Part shown: piece by piece, positions 8,359-18,536 of the stretch
How the letters are laid out: each line of letters begins with the position of its first letter
How positions within the stretch are numbered: position 1 is the stretch's first letter
NCBI GenBank assembly: GCA_947624775.1
Contig: CANQLT010000016.1
Location: 1 to 38,686, forward strand
Direction: 5' to 3'
Length of the DNA stretch: 38,686 nucleotides
Source of the DNA: an uncultured Monoglobus sp.
Lineage (GTDB): Bacteria > Bacillota > Clostridia > Monoglobales > Monoglobaceae
Notes under the pieces: model-generated
The model's input: the letters and a program-made list of their open reading frames with translations, nothing else
The model's database searches: none
What the model was told of the DNA's origin: nothing
Made by a program: the position numbers and the translations under genes

Positions 8359-9822
8359 CTACAAATTACTGATGGCGTCTTCTATAGATATGCCCGATTC
8401 TTTGCTGAATTTGTCAACCTCAATCTTGTTTCTCGGGCCGTGGGTCAAGCATCCGGCGCCGCCGATACAGCCGCCGACACAGGCCATTCCCTCGATAAAG
8501 TTAACTCCGCCTATCCCGCGGGAGGCCTTGAGCAGCGCCGTTCTGCACTCCTCGATGCCGTCGCACGACACGGCGTTCAGCACAAAATCGCCCTCGCCCT
8601 GCTCTTTGAGCGCCTCGGCGACAGCCTCAGCCAGTCCGCCGCAGCGGGCGAATATTCTGCCGAACGGCGACGCGCCTCCGAACGACGCGGAATCCACATC
8701 GCTTTCCTCAAGGCTCTCGAGGTCTATCTCACGCGCGTCGAACAGAGCCTGGAGCTCCTCAAAGGTCAGCGCGCTGTCGACATAATCCTTGTTTTCCTCG
8801 AGGCGTATCTCCGCCTTCTTGGCTGTGCAGGGGCCAATGAACACCACTTTGCCCTCGGGGTCGCGCTCTTTTATAAGCATCGAGATCGCCACCATCGGCG
8901 ATGGGTTGTGGGAAATGTTGTCCTTGAGCTGAGGGAAATTTTTCTTCACGAAATCCACGAACGCAGGGCAGCACGAGCTTGTAAGAAATCCGGTCTCGGC
9001 CAGCTCCTTGGCCTCGTAGTACGCCACAATGTCGGCGCCCAGAGCGGCCTCTACCACCTCGTCAAAACCCAGCTCCTTGATTCCCGAAACCACCTGTCCC
9101 AGGCTTATATCGGTGTATGAAAACTGGCCCGATATCGAAGGCGCGATAACCGCGTACAGCTTGCCGCTGTCCCGCTTTTCGGAGCCGCGCTCCTTTATCA
9201 TGTTCACGACCTCGATTATGTAGGACTTATCGGTGATGGCTCCCCACGGGCACTGATAAACGCAGGCGCCGCAGTTGATGCATTTGCTTATGTCGATCTG
9301 AGCCGCGTGCTCCTCGTTCATGCTGATGGCCTTGACCTTGCAGGCCTTAACGCAAGGGCGCTCAACGTTCATGATAGCGCTGTAGGGGCAGACCTTGGCG
9401 CACATGCCGCAATTGACGCATTTTTCCTTGTCGATATGCGCCTTCTGGTTCTCGTCAAACGTGATAGCGCCCCGTTTGCACACGCTCTCGCAGCGGTGGG
9501 CGAGACAGCCGCGGCACATGTGTGTGACCTCATAGCCGTCCATGGGGCACTCGTCGCACGCTATATCCAAAACCTCGATTATATTGTCGATATCCTTGTG
9601 TCCGCCGCTGGCGAGGCCTATGCGCTCGTTGACGATCGCCCTCTCCTTGTATATGCAGCAGCGCATCGTCGCCTTGTTCTGAACTATCTGCTTGGCTATG
9701 TCGTTAAAGCTGCCTCTCAACGTGTCGTCGTAGGCGTGACGCGCCACCTCGCGCAGGACCTTGTATTTAAGGTGCTGCACCTTTGTGTCGAATTTCTTTT
9801 GGGTATTGATATCCTTGTTCAT
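8359..9822 (-). CDS. [FeFe]-hydrogenase-like protein with N-terminal ferredoxin domains
   Basis: H-cluster motifs TSCCPAF, GPCTAKKAE and EGMACVGGCIGGAGC plus multiple CxxCxxCxxxCP clusters. Confidence 0.9.
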   Translation of the reverse strand: MNKDINTQKKFDTKVQHLKYKVLREVARHAYDDTLRGSFNDIAKQIVQNKATMRCCIYKERAIVNERIGLASGGHKDIDNIIEVLDIACDECPMDGYEVTHMCRGCLAHRCESVCKRGAITFDENQKAHIDKEKCVNCGMCAKVCPYSAIMNVERPCVKACKVKAISMNEEHAAQIDISKCINCGACVYQCPWGAITDKSYIIEVVNMIKERGSEKRDSGKLYAVIAPSISGQFSYTDISLGQVVSGIKELGFDEVVEAALGADIVAYYEAKELAETGFLTSSCCPAFVDFVKKNFPQLKDNISHNPSPMVAISMLIKERDPEGKVVFIGPCTAKKAEIRLEENKDYVDSALTFEELQALFDAREIDLESLEESDVDSASFGGASPFGRIFARCGGLAEAVAEALKEQGEGDFVLNAVSCDGIEECRTALLKASRGIGGVNFIEGMACVGGCIGGAGCLTHGPRNKIEVDKFSKESGISIEDAISNL

Positions 9823-9913
9823 AACCTTATCCTCCCACAATCATAACAATCTTTTTACATAAACAATTATATCCGAAAACGCCCGAATTGTCAACGCAAT
9901 TATTGAATTCGGC

Positions 9914-10795
9914 CTAATATTTATCGCCCTTTATAAGGGTTCCGATTCCCGATTTTGTGAATATCTCAAGCAGCAGACAATGAGGGATCCTGCCGTCTAT
10001 GATATGCACGCCGCTGACGCCCGCGTCGATCGCGTCGCAGCAGCCCAAGACCTTGGGTATCATGCCGCCCGTTATAACTCCTGTGCCTATCATCTGGTCG
10101 ATCTCCTTGGTGTGCGCCTCGTATATGATGTTGCCGTCGTCGTCCTTCAGTCCCTCAACGTCGGTCAGCAGCACCAGTTTTTCGGCCTGGACCGCCTTGG
10201 CCACCGCTGAGGCCACCGTGTCGGCGTTTATATTGTAGCTGTTGCCGTGCTCGTCGGTGCCGATGGGTGCGATGACCGGGATATACTGGTCAGACGAGAG
10301 CAGGTCGAGAATACAGTTCTTGACATGCACGATGTCGCCCACGTATCCCAATTCCTTGACCTCTCCGTTTTCGACCGTGGTCTGCTGCTTGCACTCGATA
10401 AAGCTCGCGTCAATGCCGCTTATTCCCACGGCTCTGCCGCCCTTGGTGTTAAGCAGCGACACGATCTCCTTGTTGGTCTTGCCGATAAGCACCTGCTGGG
10501 CTATGTCCATGGTCGCCTTGTCGGTGTATCTGAGGCCGTTTATAAATTTGCTCTCGATGCCCGACTTTGTGAGCGCCGCCGAGATGTCGGGGCCTCCGCC
10601 GTGGACCACGATGGGCTTTAAGCCTATGTACTTGAGCAGTATGATGTCGTCCATGACCGAGTTTTTGAGGTCCTCGTTTATCATGGCGTTGCCGCCGTAT
10701 TTTACCACGATCTTGGCGCCCTCGAATTTCTGCATATAAGGCAGAGCCTCGATAAGAATTTCCGCTCTGCTTATCAAATCATCCATTTTTGCCAT
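9914..10795 (-). CDS. argB: Acetylglutamate kinase
   Basis: [44 protein letters not shown] motifs; start [14 protein letters not shown]. Confidence 0.97.
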   Translation of the reverse strand: MAKMDDLISRAEILIEALPYMQKFEGAKIVVKYGGNAMINEDLKNSVMDDIILLKYIGLKPIVVHGGGPDISAALTKSGIESKFINGLRYTDKATMDIAQQVLIGKTNKEIVSLLNTKGGRAVGISGIDASFIECKQQTTVENGEVKELGYVGDIVHVKNCILDLLSSDQYIPVIAPIGTDEHGNSYNINADTVASAVAKAVQAEKLVLLTDVEGLKDDDGNIIYEAHTKEIDQMIGTGVITGGMIPKVLGCCDAIDAGVSGVHIIDGRIPHCLLLEIFTKSGIGTLIKGDKY

Positions 10796-10833
10796 TTTGT
10801 TTTCCCTTTCTTTCCGTATAAATACGCATATCT

Positions 10834-11874
10834 TTATAAATACATACCCGCGGCGCGCAGGCCCTCGCCCTCGTCGAAGCCGCATATCAGGTTCATGTTC
10901 TGAACCGCCTGTCCCGCGGCGCCCTTTATCAGATTGTCGATGCAGGACACGACCACGGCGCGGCCGAGTCTCTCGTCGATAACTATTCCGATGCCAGCGT
11001 AGTTGGAGCCCGACACATGCTTGATCTCGGGCAGGGTCCCCGCCTCATAAATGCGGATAAACTCCTCGCCCTCGTAATATTTTTTGTAAAGCCCGACCGC
11101 CTCGGCCGTCGTCATCGGCTTTTTGAGGTCGGCGTAGCAGGTCGCGAATATGCCGCGCTGCATGGGCACAAGATGCGGAGTGAACGACAGCTTTATATCT
11201 TCTCCCGCGATCAGCGACAGCTCCTGCTCGATCTCGGAGGTATGGCGGTGGGCCGCCACTTTGTAAGCCTTGAGCGACTCATTGACTTCGCAGTATATGT
11301 TGGGCAGAGCCGCGCTGCGGCCCGCTCCTGTGACGCCCGACTTGGCGTCGATTATCAGGCTTTTGAGCCCGGCCGCTCCCGCGTCAACAAGCGGCGCCAA
11401 CGCCAAGATTGAGCAGGTGGTGTAGCAGCCCGGATTTCCGATAAGACGGCTCTTTTTTATCTCGTCCCGGTGCAGCTCGCACAGGCCGTAGACTGATTCT
11501 CTCAAAAGCTCTGGAACCGAGTGGGGCTCGCCGTACCACTTTTCATACACCTTTGGGTCGTTGTATCTGAAATCGCCGCTCAGGTCGATCACTTTAAGCC
11601 CCCTTTTATACAGATCGGGAATAACAGTCTTTGACGCGCCGTGGGGCAGAGCCGTGAACACAACGTCGCAGCTCTTTGCTATATCGTCCGCGTCAAGGCC
11701 GCAAAGCTCGATATCGCATATACCCTTGAGGCTCGGATAGACATCCGAAATTTTTTGCCCAGCGAAGCTGTGCGAAACCGCGCGCTCAAGCCGAACTTCC
11801 GGATGCGAAAGCAAAAGACGCACGACCTCAATCCCGGCATAGCCCGTGGCGCCCAAAACTCCAACTTTTACCAT
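10834..11874 (-). CDS. argC: N-acetyl-gamma-glutamyl-phosphate reductase
   Basis: [33 protein letters not shown] catalytic Cys motif. Confidence 0.97.
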   Translation of the reverse strand: MVKVGVLGATGYAGIEVVRLLLSHPEVRLERAVSHSFAGQKISDVYPSLKGICDIELCGLDADDIAKSCDVVFTALPHGASKTVIPDLYKRGLKVIDLSGDFRYNDPKVYEKWYGEPHSVPELLRESVYGLCELHRDEIKKSRLIGNPGCYTTCSILALAPLVDAGAAGLKSLIIDAKSGVTGAGRSAALPNIYCEVNESLKAYKVAAHRHTSEIEQELSLIAGEDIKLSFTPHLVPMQRGIFATCYADLKKPMTTAEAVGLYKKYYEGEEFIRIYEAGTLPEIKHVSGSNYAGIGIVIDERLGRAVVVSCIDNLIKGAAGQAVQNMNLICGFDEGEGLRAAGMYL

Positions 11875-12151
11875 TATATATCAACTCCGTATCAAAATTT
11901 GCATAAATTCTGCATTTTACAAGGCTATTATACTATCAAAGGCAAAATATATCAAGACCGCGCCAAAAATTTGTGCAGTATTACCTAAATTTTAAAAACA
12001 GCCAAATTTTGCTATGCAAGTTGCCTAAAATATTTTTTTCAATTTTGGTTAATTAATCTCTTTTTTTCTTGTGTCAAGTATGCTAAAATAGATAATGTAA
12101 AAAATTCGTTAACTTTATAGTTTAAAAAATATATTAGGAGGTCATTTAGTT

Positions 12152-13261
12152 ATGGCAAGTTTAAGTTTAAGAGGTATCTACAAAACCTATCCGGGCGGTT
12201 TCACCGCGGTTAAGGATTTCAATCTTGAAATCGAAGACAAAGAGTTCGTTATTTTCGTTGGTCCTTCCGGCTGCGGTAAGTCAACAACCCTGAGAATGAT
12301 CGCCGGTCTCGAAGAGATCTCCGAGGGCGAGCTGTACATTGGCGACAAGCTGATGAACGACGTTGTTCCCAAGGACAGAGATATCGCGATGGTTTTCCAG
12401 AACTACGCTCTGTATCCCCATATGTCGGTATTTGAGAACATGGCATTCGGCCTGAAGCTCAGAAAAGTTCCCAAGGATGAGATAAAGAAAAAGGTTATCG
12501 AGGCCGCTCAGATCCTGGGCATCGAGCACCTGCTCGACAGAAAGCCGAAGGCTCTGTCAGGCGGTCAGAGACAGCGTGTTGCGCTGGGCCGTGCTATCGT
12601 TCGTACTCCTAAGGTATTCCTTATGGATGAGCCTCTCTCCAACCTGGACGCTAAGCTGAGAGTTCAGATGAGAACCGAGATCGGCAAGCTGCACAAGAAG
12701 CTGATGACGACGTTCATCTACGTTACGCATGACCAGACCGAGGCTATGACGATGGGTACCAGAATCGTTGTTATGAAGGACGGTATCATCCAGCAGGTTG
12801 ACTCCCCGACAAACCTCTACAACTATCCCTGCAACATGTTCGTTGCCGGATTCATCGGCTCACCGCAGATGAACTTCCTGAACGTAACTGTTGACAGCGC
12901 GAGCGACGGTACATACTTAAAGAGCGGCCAGTTCAAGATCAAGCTGCCCGACGGCAAAGTTAACGCCGACCTCAAGAAGTACAACGGCAAGGAAGTTGTT
13001 ATGGGTATCAGACCCGAGGATATGTATGACGATCAGGCTTCCATCCAGAACTATCCCGGATGCAGCATAGACGTTAACATCGACCTGGTTGAGATGATGG
13101 GCGCCGAGACATACCTGTACTTCAAGGTAGCCGGCACAGACTTCACAGCGAGAGTTAACCCCCGCTCGACAACCAAGCACGGCGATCACATCCCCGTTAC
13201 GATGGACCCCAACAAGATCCACATCTTCGACAAGGACACCGAGAACATCATTACTCACTAA
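12152..13261 (+). CDS. ABC transporter ATP-binding protein, MsmK/UgpC/MalK type
   Basis: Walker A GPSGCGKST, LSGGQRQRVALGRAIVR, FLMDEPLSNLDAKLR, C-terminal TOBE-like domain. Confidence 0.95.
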   Translation: MASLSLRGIYKTYPGGFTAVKDFNLEIEDKEFVIFVGPSGCGKSTTLRMIAGLEEISEGELYIGDKLMNDVVPKDRDIAMVFQNYALYPHMSVFENMAFGLKLRKVPKDEIKKKVIEAAQILGIEHLLDRKPKALSGGQRQRVALGRAIVRTPKVFLMDEPLSNLDAKLRVQMRTEIGKLHKKLMTTFIYVTHDQTEAMTMGTRIVVMKDGIIQQVDSPTNLYNYPCNMFVAGFIGSPQMNFLNVTVDSASDGTYLKSGQFKIKLPDGKVNADLKKYNGKEVVMGIRPEDMYDDQASIQNYPGCSIDVNIDLVEMMGAETYLYFKVAGTDFTARVNPRSTTKHGDHIPVTMDPNKIHIFDKDTENIITH

Positions 13262-13265
13262 AAAC

Positions 13266-13303
13266 AAACCGCCGGACGGGAATTTTCCCGCCCGGCTTTT
13301 TTA
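13266..13303 (+). terminator. Rho-independent terminator
   Basis: aaaccgccggacgggaattttcccgcccggcttttttatt. Confidence 0.8.
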
Positions 13304-13315
13304 TTAGTCTTTGTT

Positions 13316-13753
13316 TTATTTTTCGATCAAGGCGAAGGAGATCTCGCCTTTGGCGGCTATGGCGTCGCCCACATAGGCGCACACGTCGGCCTTGCCCATA
13401 ACCGAGCGGAACTTTGTCAGCTCGACCTCAAGGCGCAGCGTCTCGCCCGGCACCACCTGATGCTTGAACTTAAAGTTATTGATTCCGGTGAACACGGCCA
13501 GCTTGTCCTTAAACTCGGGCTTGCTGAGAATAACGACCGCCCCGACCTGCGCCAGAGCCTCGCAGATAAGCACGCCGGGCATTATGGGATTTCCGGGGAA
13601 GTGGCCCTGAAAGAACGGCTCGTTCATAGTGACGTTTTTTACGCCGACCGCGCGCTTGCCTTCCTCGAACTCAATGATCTTGTCGATCAACAAAAACGGG
13701 TAACGATGCGGAATCGTGTCCATGATCTGTTTTATGTCCATTTGATTGCTCAT
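13316..13753 (-). CDS. fabZ: 3-hydroxyacyl-ACP dehydratase FabZ
   Basis: [34 protein letters not shown]. Confidence 0.97.
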   Translation of the reverse strand: MSNQMDIKQIMDTIPHRYPFLLIDKIIEFEEGKRAVGVKNVTMNEPFFQGHFPGNPIMPGVLICEALAQVGAVVILSKPEFKDKLAVFTGINNFKFKHQVVPGETLRLEVELTKFRSVMGKADVCAYVGDAIAAKGEISFALIEK

Positions 13754-13877
13754 AACATTTCCTCCTGAATTTTATTATATCAATTTAATACTAACACAAC
13801 ACGGCGGTTTTGGCAAGTGAATTTTTGAATCCGTCTTGACAAACAAATAAAAAGACGTTATAATAATTAAGCGGTTC

Positions 13878-13954
13878 CGGGGTTTGGCGCAGTTTGGTAG
13901 CGCACTTGGTTTGGGACCAAGGGGCCGCAGGTTCAAATCCTGTAACCCCGACCA
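13878..13954 (+). tRNA. tRNA-Pro(TGG)
   Basis: Acceptor CGGGGTT/AACCCCG, anticodon stem-loop CTTGG-TTTGGGA-CCAAG, T arm, encoded CCA. Confidence 0.95.
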
Positions 13955-14393
13955 GCGGAAAATCAACCGCTTTTTTACGAACACCTTGCGGAGCAAGGTG
14001 TTCTTTTTTGAGCGGTTGATTTTCCGCTTTTCCCAAAAAGTCCTTCGGACTTTTTGGGAGCCCTATTTTGACCGCCTTTTTACGAAAGTCATGCAAAGCA
14101 TGACTTTCTTTTTTGGGCGGTCATTTTTCCGCTTTTCCCACAAAGCGCACTTCGTTGGCGCTTTGTGGGAGCCCTTTTTTGACCGCCTTTTTACGAAAGT
14201 CATGCAAAGCATGACTTTCTTTTTTGAGCGGTTGATTTTCCGCTTTTCCCAAAAAGTCCTTCGGACTTTTTGGGAGCCCTGTTTTGACCGCCTTTTTACG
14301 AAAGTCATGCAAAGCATGACTTTCTTTTTTGGGCGGTCATTTTTCCGCTTTTCCCAAAAAGTCCTTCGGACTTTTCGGGAGCCCTAAGAGATA
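13953..14393. repeat. Tandem nested-hairpin units (~105-111 bp period) downstream of tRNA-Pro
   Basis: gaccgcctttttacgaaagtcatgcaaagcatgactttcttttttgggcggtc and cccaaaaagtccttcggactttttgggagccct modules repeated three to four times. Confidence 0.9.
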
Positions 14394-14418
14394 TTAGGCT
14401 CCCCTTCCTTTAGGAGGA

Positions 14419-14503
14419 GATAATCAGCAAGCTTGCTTGCGGGTTCAAAGCTATCTTTCAAAATTGCTTGCAATTTTGACCAAGAGCTTCCTTAGTGCTG
14501 TCA
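14419..14503. repeat. 85-bp dispersed repeat, copy 1
   Basis: gataatcagcaagcttgcttgcgggttcaaagctatctttcaaaattgcttgcaattttgaccaagagcttccttagtgctgtca; near-identical copy at 30478-30562. Confidence 0.9.
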
Positions 14504-14694
14504 CCGAAGGTGACTGATGGGGTGGCCTAATCACTATTCTCTAATCGCTAATCACTACGTTGACTGAGAGGGGTTCCTAATCTCTAGTCCCTATATTGAC
14601 AAATTGTAATATGGCGGGTAAAATATACAATAACTTTGAAATCAGTCATTAGGGTTTGAAGCTGAATTAAATCAGTGTTTGAAAAGGAGATACA

Positions 14695-15297
14695 ATGCGC
14701 AGAAAATACAGAAAGATATATGCAGCCGCGGTAATACTGATAATTTTAGCGGTAATTTACATTATTACAAACGCGGTAAGTATTTGGGTATTCGGAAATA
14801 CGGATGAAAAAACCAAATCGGATGTCGCAATTATTCTTGGCGCTTCAACATATAACGGCGAGGTTTCGCCCGTGTATAAAGAACGAATCAACCATGGAAT
14901 TGAATTGTATAATGAGGATTATGTTGATAAATTAATAGTCACCGGCGGTATAGGCAAAGGCAGCGATATTTCCGACGCGGAGTCTGCCAAAAACTATGCT
15001 GTGATGTGCGGAATACCCGAAAATGATGTTTTTGTTGAAGATAAATCTGCCATTACACAGGAAAATTTGGAAAATTCTAAAATCATCATGGACGAAAACA
15101 ATTTAAAAACAGCCATTATCGTAAGCGATCCTTTGCATATGCGCCGCGCAATGCTGCTGGCGAAGGACGCCGGAATAACATCATACAGCTCGCCGACAAA
15201 AACCACAAAATACGTCACCTTTAAAACAAAATTTCCGTTTTTGGCGAGAGAAGTATTTTTTTACATAGGATATAAATGGTGGAGAATATTTAATTAA
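14695..15297 (+). CDS. YdcF/SanA (DUF218)-family membrane-anchored protein
   Basis: N-terminal TM; DVAIILGASTYNGEVSPVYKERINHGIELY, LIVTGGIG, VEDKSAITQENLENS. Confidence 0.85.
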   Translation: MRRKYRKIYAAAVILIILAVIYIITNAVSIWVFGNTDEKTKSDVAIILGASTYNGEVSPVYKERINHGIELYNEDYVDKLIVTGGIGKGSDISDAESAKNYAVMCGIPENDVFVEDKSAITQENLENSKIIMDENNLKTAIIVSDPLHMRRAMLLAKDAGITSYSSPTKTTKYVTFKTKFPFLAREVFFYIGYKWWRIFN

Positions 15298-15389
15298 AAA
15301 AACGTTTGGTAAGCATAAATTTGCGACACTCCAAAAACAACAACACAAATTATTAATCCGAATTTATATTTAAGCACATATTCTTTCAT
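15294..15389 (-). CDS. Possible 31-aa single-TM peptide
   Basis: MKEYVLKYKFGLIICVVVFGVSQIYAYQTFF; no strong RBS. Confidence 0.3.
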   Translation of the reverse strand: MKEYVLKYKFGLIICVVVFGVSQIYAYQTFF

Positions 15390-15401
15390 ACATTTGTAAA
15401 C

Positions 15402-15446
15402 AAAAATCCGAACCCGTCTCCTGTGAGAGAAAAGTTCGGATTTTCT
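15402..15446 (-). terminator. Terminator of tRNA-Glu
   Basis: aaaatccgaac...gttcggatttt perfect 11-bp stem. Confidence 0.7.
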
Positions 15447-15448
15447 TT

Positions 15449-15523
15449 TGGTGATCCGTAGGGGAATTGAACCCCTGTTACCGCCGTGAAAGGGCGGTGT
15501 CTTAACCTCTTGACCAACGGACC
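15449..15523 (-). tRNA. tRNA-Glu(TTC)
   Basis: Minus strand GGTCCGTTGGTCAAGAGGTTAAGACACCGCCCTTTCACGGCGGTAACAGGGGTTCAATTCCCCTACGGATCACCA. Confidence 0.96.
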
Positions 15524-15803
15524 GAATCAATAACGGTCTGTATTATAACACAATAAATATTTTCTGTCAAGCCTTTTTTGAGATTTCTTATTTTTGATCC
15601 CTTCTCTTTATAATATTAACGCACGCGGATTATAAAAAAACAACTTGCTCCTAAAGTATTTCCGCGTAATCGCTATTCGCTAATCACTAATCACTACGTT
15701 GACTTTTCTTTCTTTTTGTGTTATAATTATTATGTATTATTATGCGGCGGAGCAAATCCGCCCGGTATAGATTTTGACAAGATTTCAATGCCCGGAGGTT
15801 TAT

Positions 15804-16691
15804 ATGTTTTTATCCCGTGACTGGAAAGACTATGAGCTGATCGACGCGTCGCGCGGCGAGAAGCTGGAGCGCTGGGGCGGCGTTATACTCAGGCGTCCCG
15901 ACCCTCAGATCGTGTGGTCCGTGCCCGACAAGGATAAGTCCGAATTATGGCGCAAAGCGGACGCGAGATACATACGCAGCTCAAAAGGCGGCGGAAGCTG
16001 GAAAACATTCAAGAAAATTCCCGAATACTGGACGATCGGCTACAAAAATCTCAGGTTCAAGATCACGCCTATGGGCTTTAAGCATACCGGACTTTTTCCT
16101 GAGCAGGCGTCGAACTGGAACTGGTTCTCGGACATAATCCGAAAAAGCGGCAGGAGCCGAAACGACATACATGTCTTAAATTTGTTCGCCTACACGGGAG
16201 GCGCGTCTTTGGCGGCGCTTGAGGCGGGAGCCTCGGTCTGCCATGTGGACGCGGCGAAGGGAATGGTGACCCGCGCCAAAGAGAACGCGACACTTTCGTG
16301 GCTTTCCGAGCTTCCGATACGCTATATCGTGGACGATGTGAAAAAATTCGCGGAGCGCGAGTTAAGGCGCGGACACAAGTATGACGGGATCATAATGGAC
16401 CCGCCCTCCTACGGTAGGGGCCCCGGCGGCGAGGTCTGGAAGATCGAGGATGAGCTGTTCCCTTTGATCGAGCTCTGCGCGGAGCTGATGAGCGACGATC
16501 CGCTGTTCTTTCTGGTGAACACCTACACGACGGGCCTCTCGGGCAGCGTGATGGACAACATATACAAACTGACCCTGCGAAAAAAATTCGGCGGCGTATC
16601 ACAAATAGACGAGATAGGCCTGCCGATAACAAACGGAAAACTGACCCTGCCCTGCGGCTGCGCGGCGCGTTGGCAACAACATAGGGACTAG
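15804..16691 (+). CDS. Class I SAM-dependent methyltransferase (RlmI/RlmK-like)
   Basis: VLNLFAYTGGASLAALEAGASVCHVDAAKGMV; DGIIMDPPSYGRG. Confidence 0.85.
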   Translation: MFLSRDWKDYELIDASRGEKLERWGGVILRRPDPQIVWSVPDKDKSELWRKADARYIRSSKGGGSWKTFKKIPEYWTIGYKNLRFKITPMGFKHTGLFPEQASNWNWFSDIIRKSGRSRNDIHVLNLFAYTGGASLAALEAGASVCHVDAAKGMVTRAKENATLSWLSELPIRYIVDDVKKFAERELRRGHKYDGIIMDPPSYGRGPGGEVWKIEDELFPLIELCAELMSDDPLFFLVNTYTTGLSGSVMDNIYKLTLRKKFGGVSQIDEIGLPITNGKLTLPCGCAARWQQHRD

Positions 16692-16788
16692 GGATTAGTT
16701 ACTAGAAACTACGTGAGAATAATTATACTTAATTTATTCGGTATATCCCGCGAATTAATATGATTAAAAAATATGGATAATATTAAAT

Positions 16789-17655
16789 ATGGATAATATT
16801 GTAGAAATTAAAGATTTGGTATTTGAATATAAGGACGAGGACACGGGGGAGAGTCTGAGAGTATTGGACGGCGTGAGCCTTCATATCGAGCGCGGCGAGT
16901 TTTTGGCTGTGCTGGGCCGCAACGGCTCGGGCAAATCCACCCTCGCAAAGCATATGAACGCAATATTGACTCCCACAAGCGGCACAGTTTTGGTAGACGG
17001 GATCGACACCTCGGACGAGAGCCGTCTGTTTGACGTGCGGCGCAGGGTCGGCATGGTTTTTCAGAACCCCGACAACCAGATGGTCGCCACTATCGTTGAG
17101 GAGGACGTGGCGTTCGCGCCCGAAAATTTAGGTGTGCCGCGTGAGGAGATACGCAGACGGGTCGACGAGGCCCTCGACATCGTTGGCATGAGCGCTTTTA
17201 AGCAGCACGCGCCCCACATGCTGAGCGGCGGCCAGAAACAGCGCGTCGCGATCGCGGGGGCTCTGGCTATGCGCCCCGAACTTTTAGTGATGGACGAACC
17301 GACCGCGATGCTGGACCCGGGCGGACGCGCCGAGGTCATCGAGACGGTTAAAAAACTGAACCGCGAAGGCGGCATGACCGTGGCGCTCATCACCCACTAT
17401 ATGGATGAGGCGGTTCGGGCCGACCGCGTTATTGTTATCGACAACGGAAAAATCGCGCTGGAGGGCAGACCTCGGGAGGTTTTCTCTCAGGTCGAAAAGC
17501 TGATCTCGCTGGGGCTTGACGTGCCGCAATCGACATATCTGATACACATGCTGAGCGAAAAAGTCCCCGGTCTTGACAAAACGGTGCTAAACGACGAGGA
17601 GTGCGCGGCCGAGCTGCTGCGCGCGATGGAAATAAAAAAGGAGGCGCGGCCGTGA
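16789..17655 (+). CDS. ecfA1: Energy-coupling factor transporter ATPase
   Basis: Walker A GRNGSGKST, MLSGGQKQRVAIAGALAMRPELLVMDEPTAMLDP; followed by second EcfA and EcfT. Confidence 0.95.
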   Translation: MDNIVEIKDLVFEYKDEDTGESLRVLDGVSLHIERGEFLAVLGRNGSGKSTLAKHMNAILTPTSGTVLVDGIDTSDESRLFDVRRRVGMVFQNPDNQMVATIVEEDVAFAPENLGVPREEIRRRVDEALDIVGMSAFKQHAPHMLSGGQKQRVAIAGALAMRPELLVMDEPTAMLDPGGRAEVIETVKKLNREGGMTVALITHYMDEAVRADRVIVIDNGKIALEGRPREVFSQVEKLISLGLDVPQSTYLIHMLSEKVPGLDKTVLNDEECAAELLRAMEIKKEARP

Positions 17656-18521
17656 TAAAGCTTGAAAACGTGAGCTACACATATATGAGCGGCGGACCTT
17701 TTGAAAAAAAGGCTCTGGACGGTATTAGCCTCCAAATCGACCCGGGCGAGTTTGTGGGCATAATCGGCCACACGGGCTCGGGAAAATCAACGATGATACA
17801 GCTGCTGAACGGCCTTTTAAAGCCCGACAGCGGCAGGGTAATTATAGACGGCGAGGATCTGTCCGACAAAAAGACAAATCTCCGCAATATCAGATTCAAA
17901 GTCGGGCTCTGCATGCAGTACCCCGAATATCAATTGTTTGAGGAAACAGTGCTCAAAGACATATGCTTCGGGCCGCTCAACATGGGTCTTTCCAAAAAAG
18001 AAGCCGAGGAGCGCGCGAGATTCGCGGCGAACATGACGGGACTTCCCGAAAGCCTGCTTGAAAAATCGCCATTTGACTTATCGGGCGGACAGAAACGCCG
18101 GGCCGCGATCGCCGGAATACTGGCGATGGAGCCGAAGGTTCTGATACTCGACGAGCCCACGGCAGGGCTCGACCCCGCGGGCAGAGACGAGATACTTTTC
18201 AAGATACGTGACATGCACAAGCGCATGGATCTGACGGTGCTGCTGGTGTCGCACAGCATGGAGGACGTGGCAAAGCTGGCCGATAGGATATTCGTGTTGA
18301 ACTCCGGAAAAATTGAGATGAGCGGCAACCCGTCCGAGGTGTTCGCCAAAAGCGCGCGTCTGCGCGAGATCGGGCTTAACGTGCCACAGATAACAAGAGT
18401 GGCCGACAGGCTGCGCGAGGCGGGAGCCGACATACCTCCGGGAATATACACGACCGGCGACGCCTACAGAATACTTCTTCCTCTTTTAAATAAACAAAAC
18501 AAACAAATCAAAAACAATTAA
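17652..18521 (+). CDS. ecfA2: Energy-coupling factor transporter ATPase
   Basis: GTG start overlapping ecfA1 TGA; GHTGSGKSTMIQLLNGLLKP, DLSGGQKRRAAIAGILAMEPKVLILDEPTAGLDP. Confidence 0.95.
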   Translation: MIKLENVSYTYMSGGPFEKKALDGISLQIDPGEFVGIIGHTGSGKSTMIQLLNGLLKPDSGRVIIDGEDLSDKKTNLRNIRFKVGLCMQYPEYQLFEETVLKDICFGPLNMGLSKKEAEERARFAANMTGLPESLLEKSPFDLSGGQKRRAAIAGILAMEPKVLILDEPTAGLDPAGRDEILFKIRDMHKRMDLTVLLVSHSMEDVAKLADRIFVLNSGKIEMSGNPSEVFAKSARLREIGLNVPQITRVADRLREAGADIPPGIYTTGDAYRILLPLLNKQNKQIKNN

Positions 18522-18536
18522 CCGAAAGGCGGCTTT

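Noticed and set aside
8350-9846. Plus-strand ORFs (256 aa, 137 aa, 179 aa) opposite the hydrogenase
   Set aside because: Antisense artefacts over a gene with unmistakable FeS and H-cluster motifs.
13884-14387. 167-aa ORF and minus-strand ORFs in 13791-14317
   Set aside because: They read through tRNA-Pro and the tandem palindromic repeats; the repetitive translations are by-products of the ~105-111 bp units.
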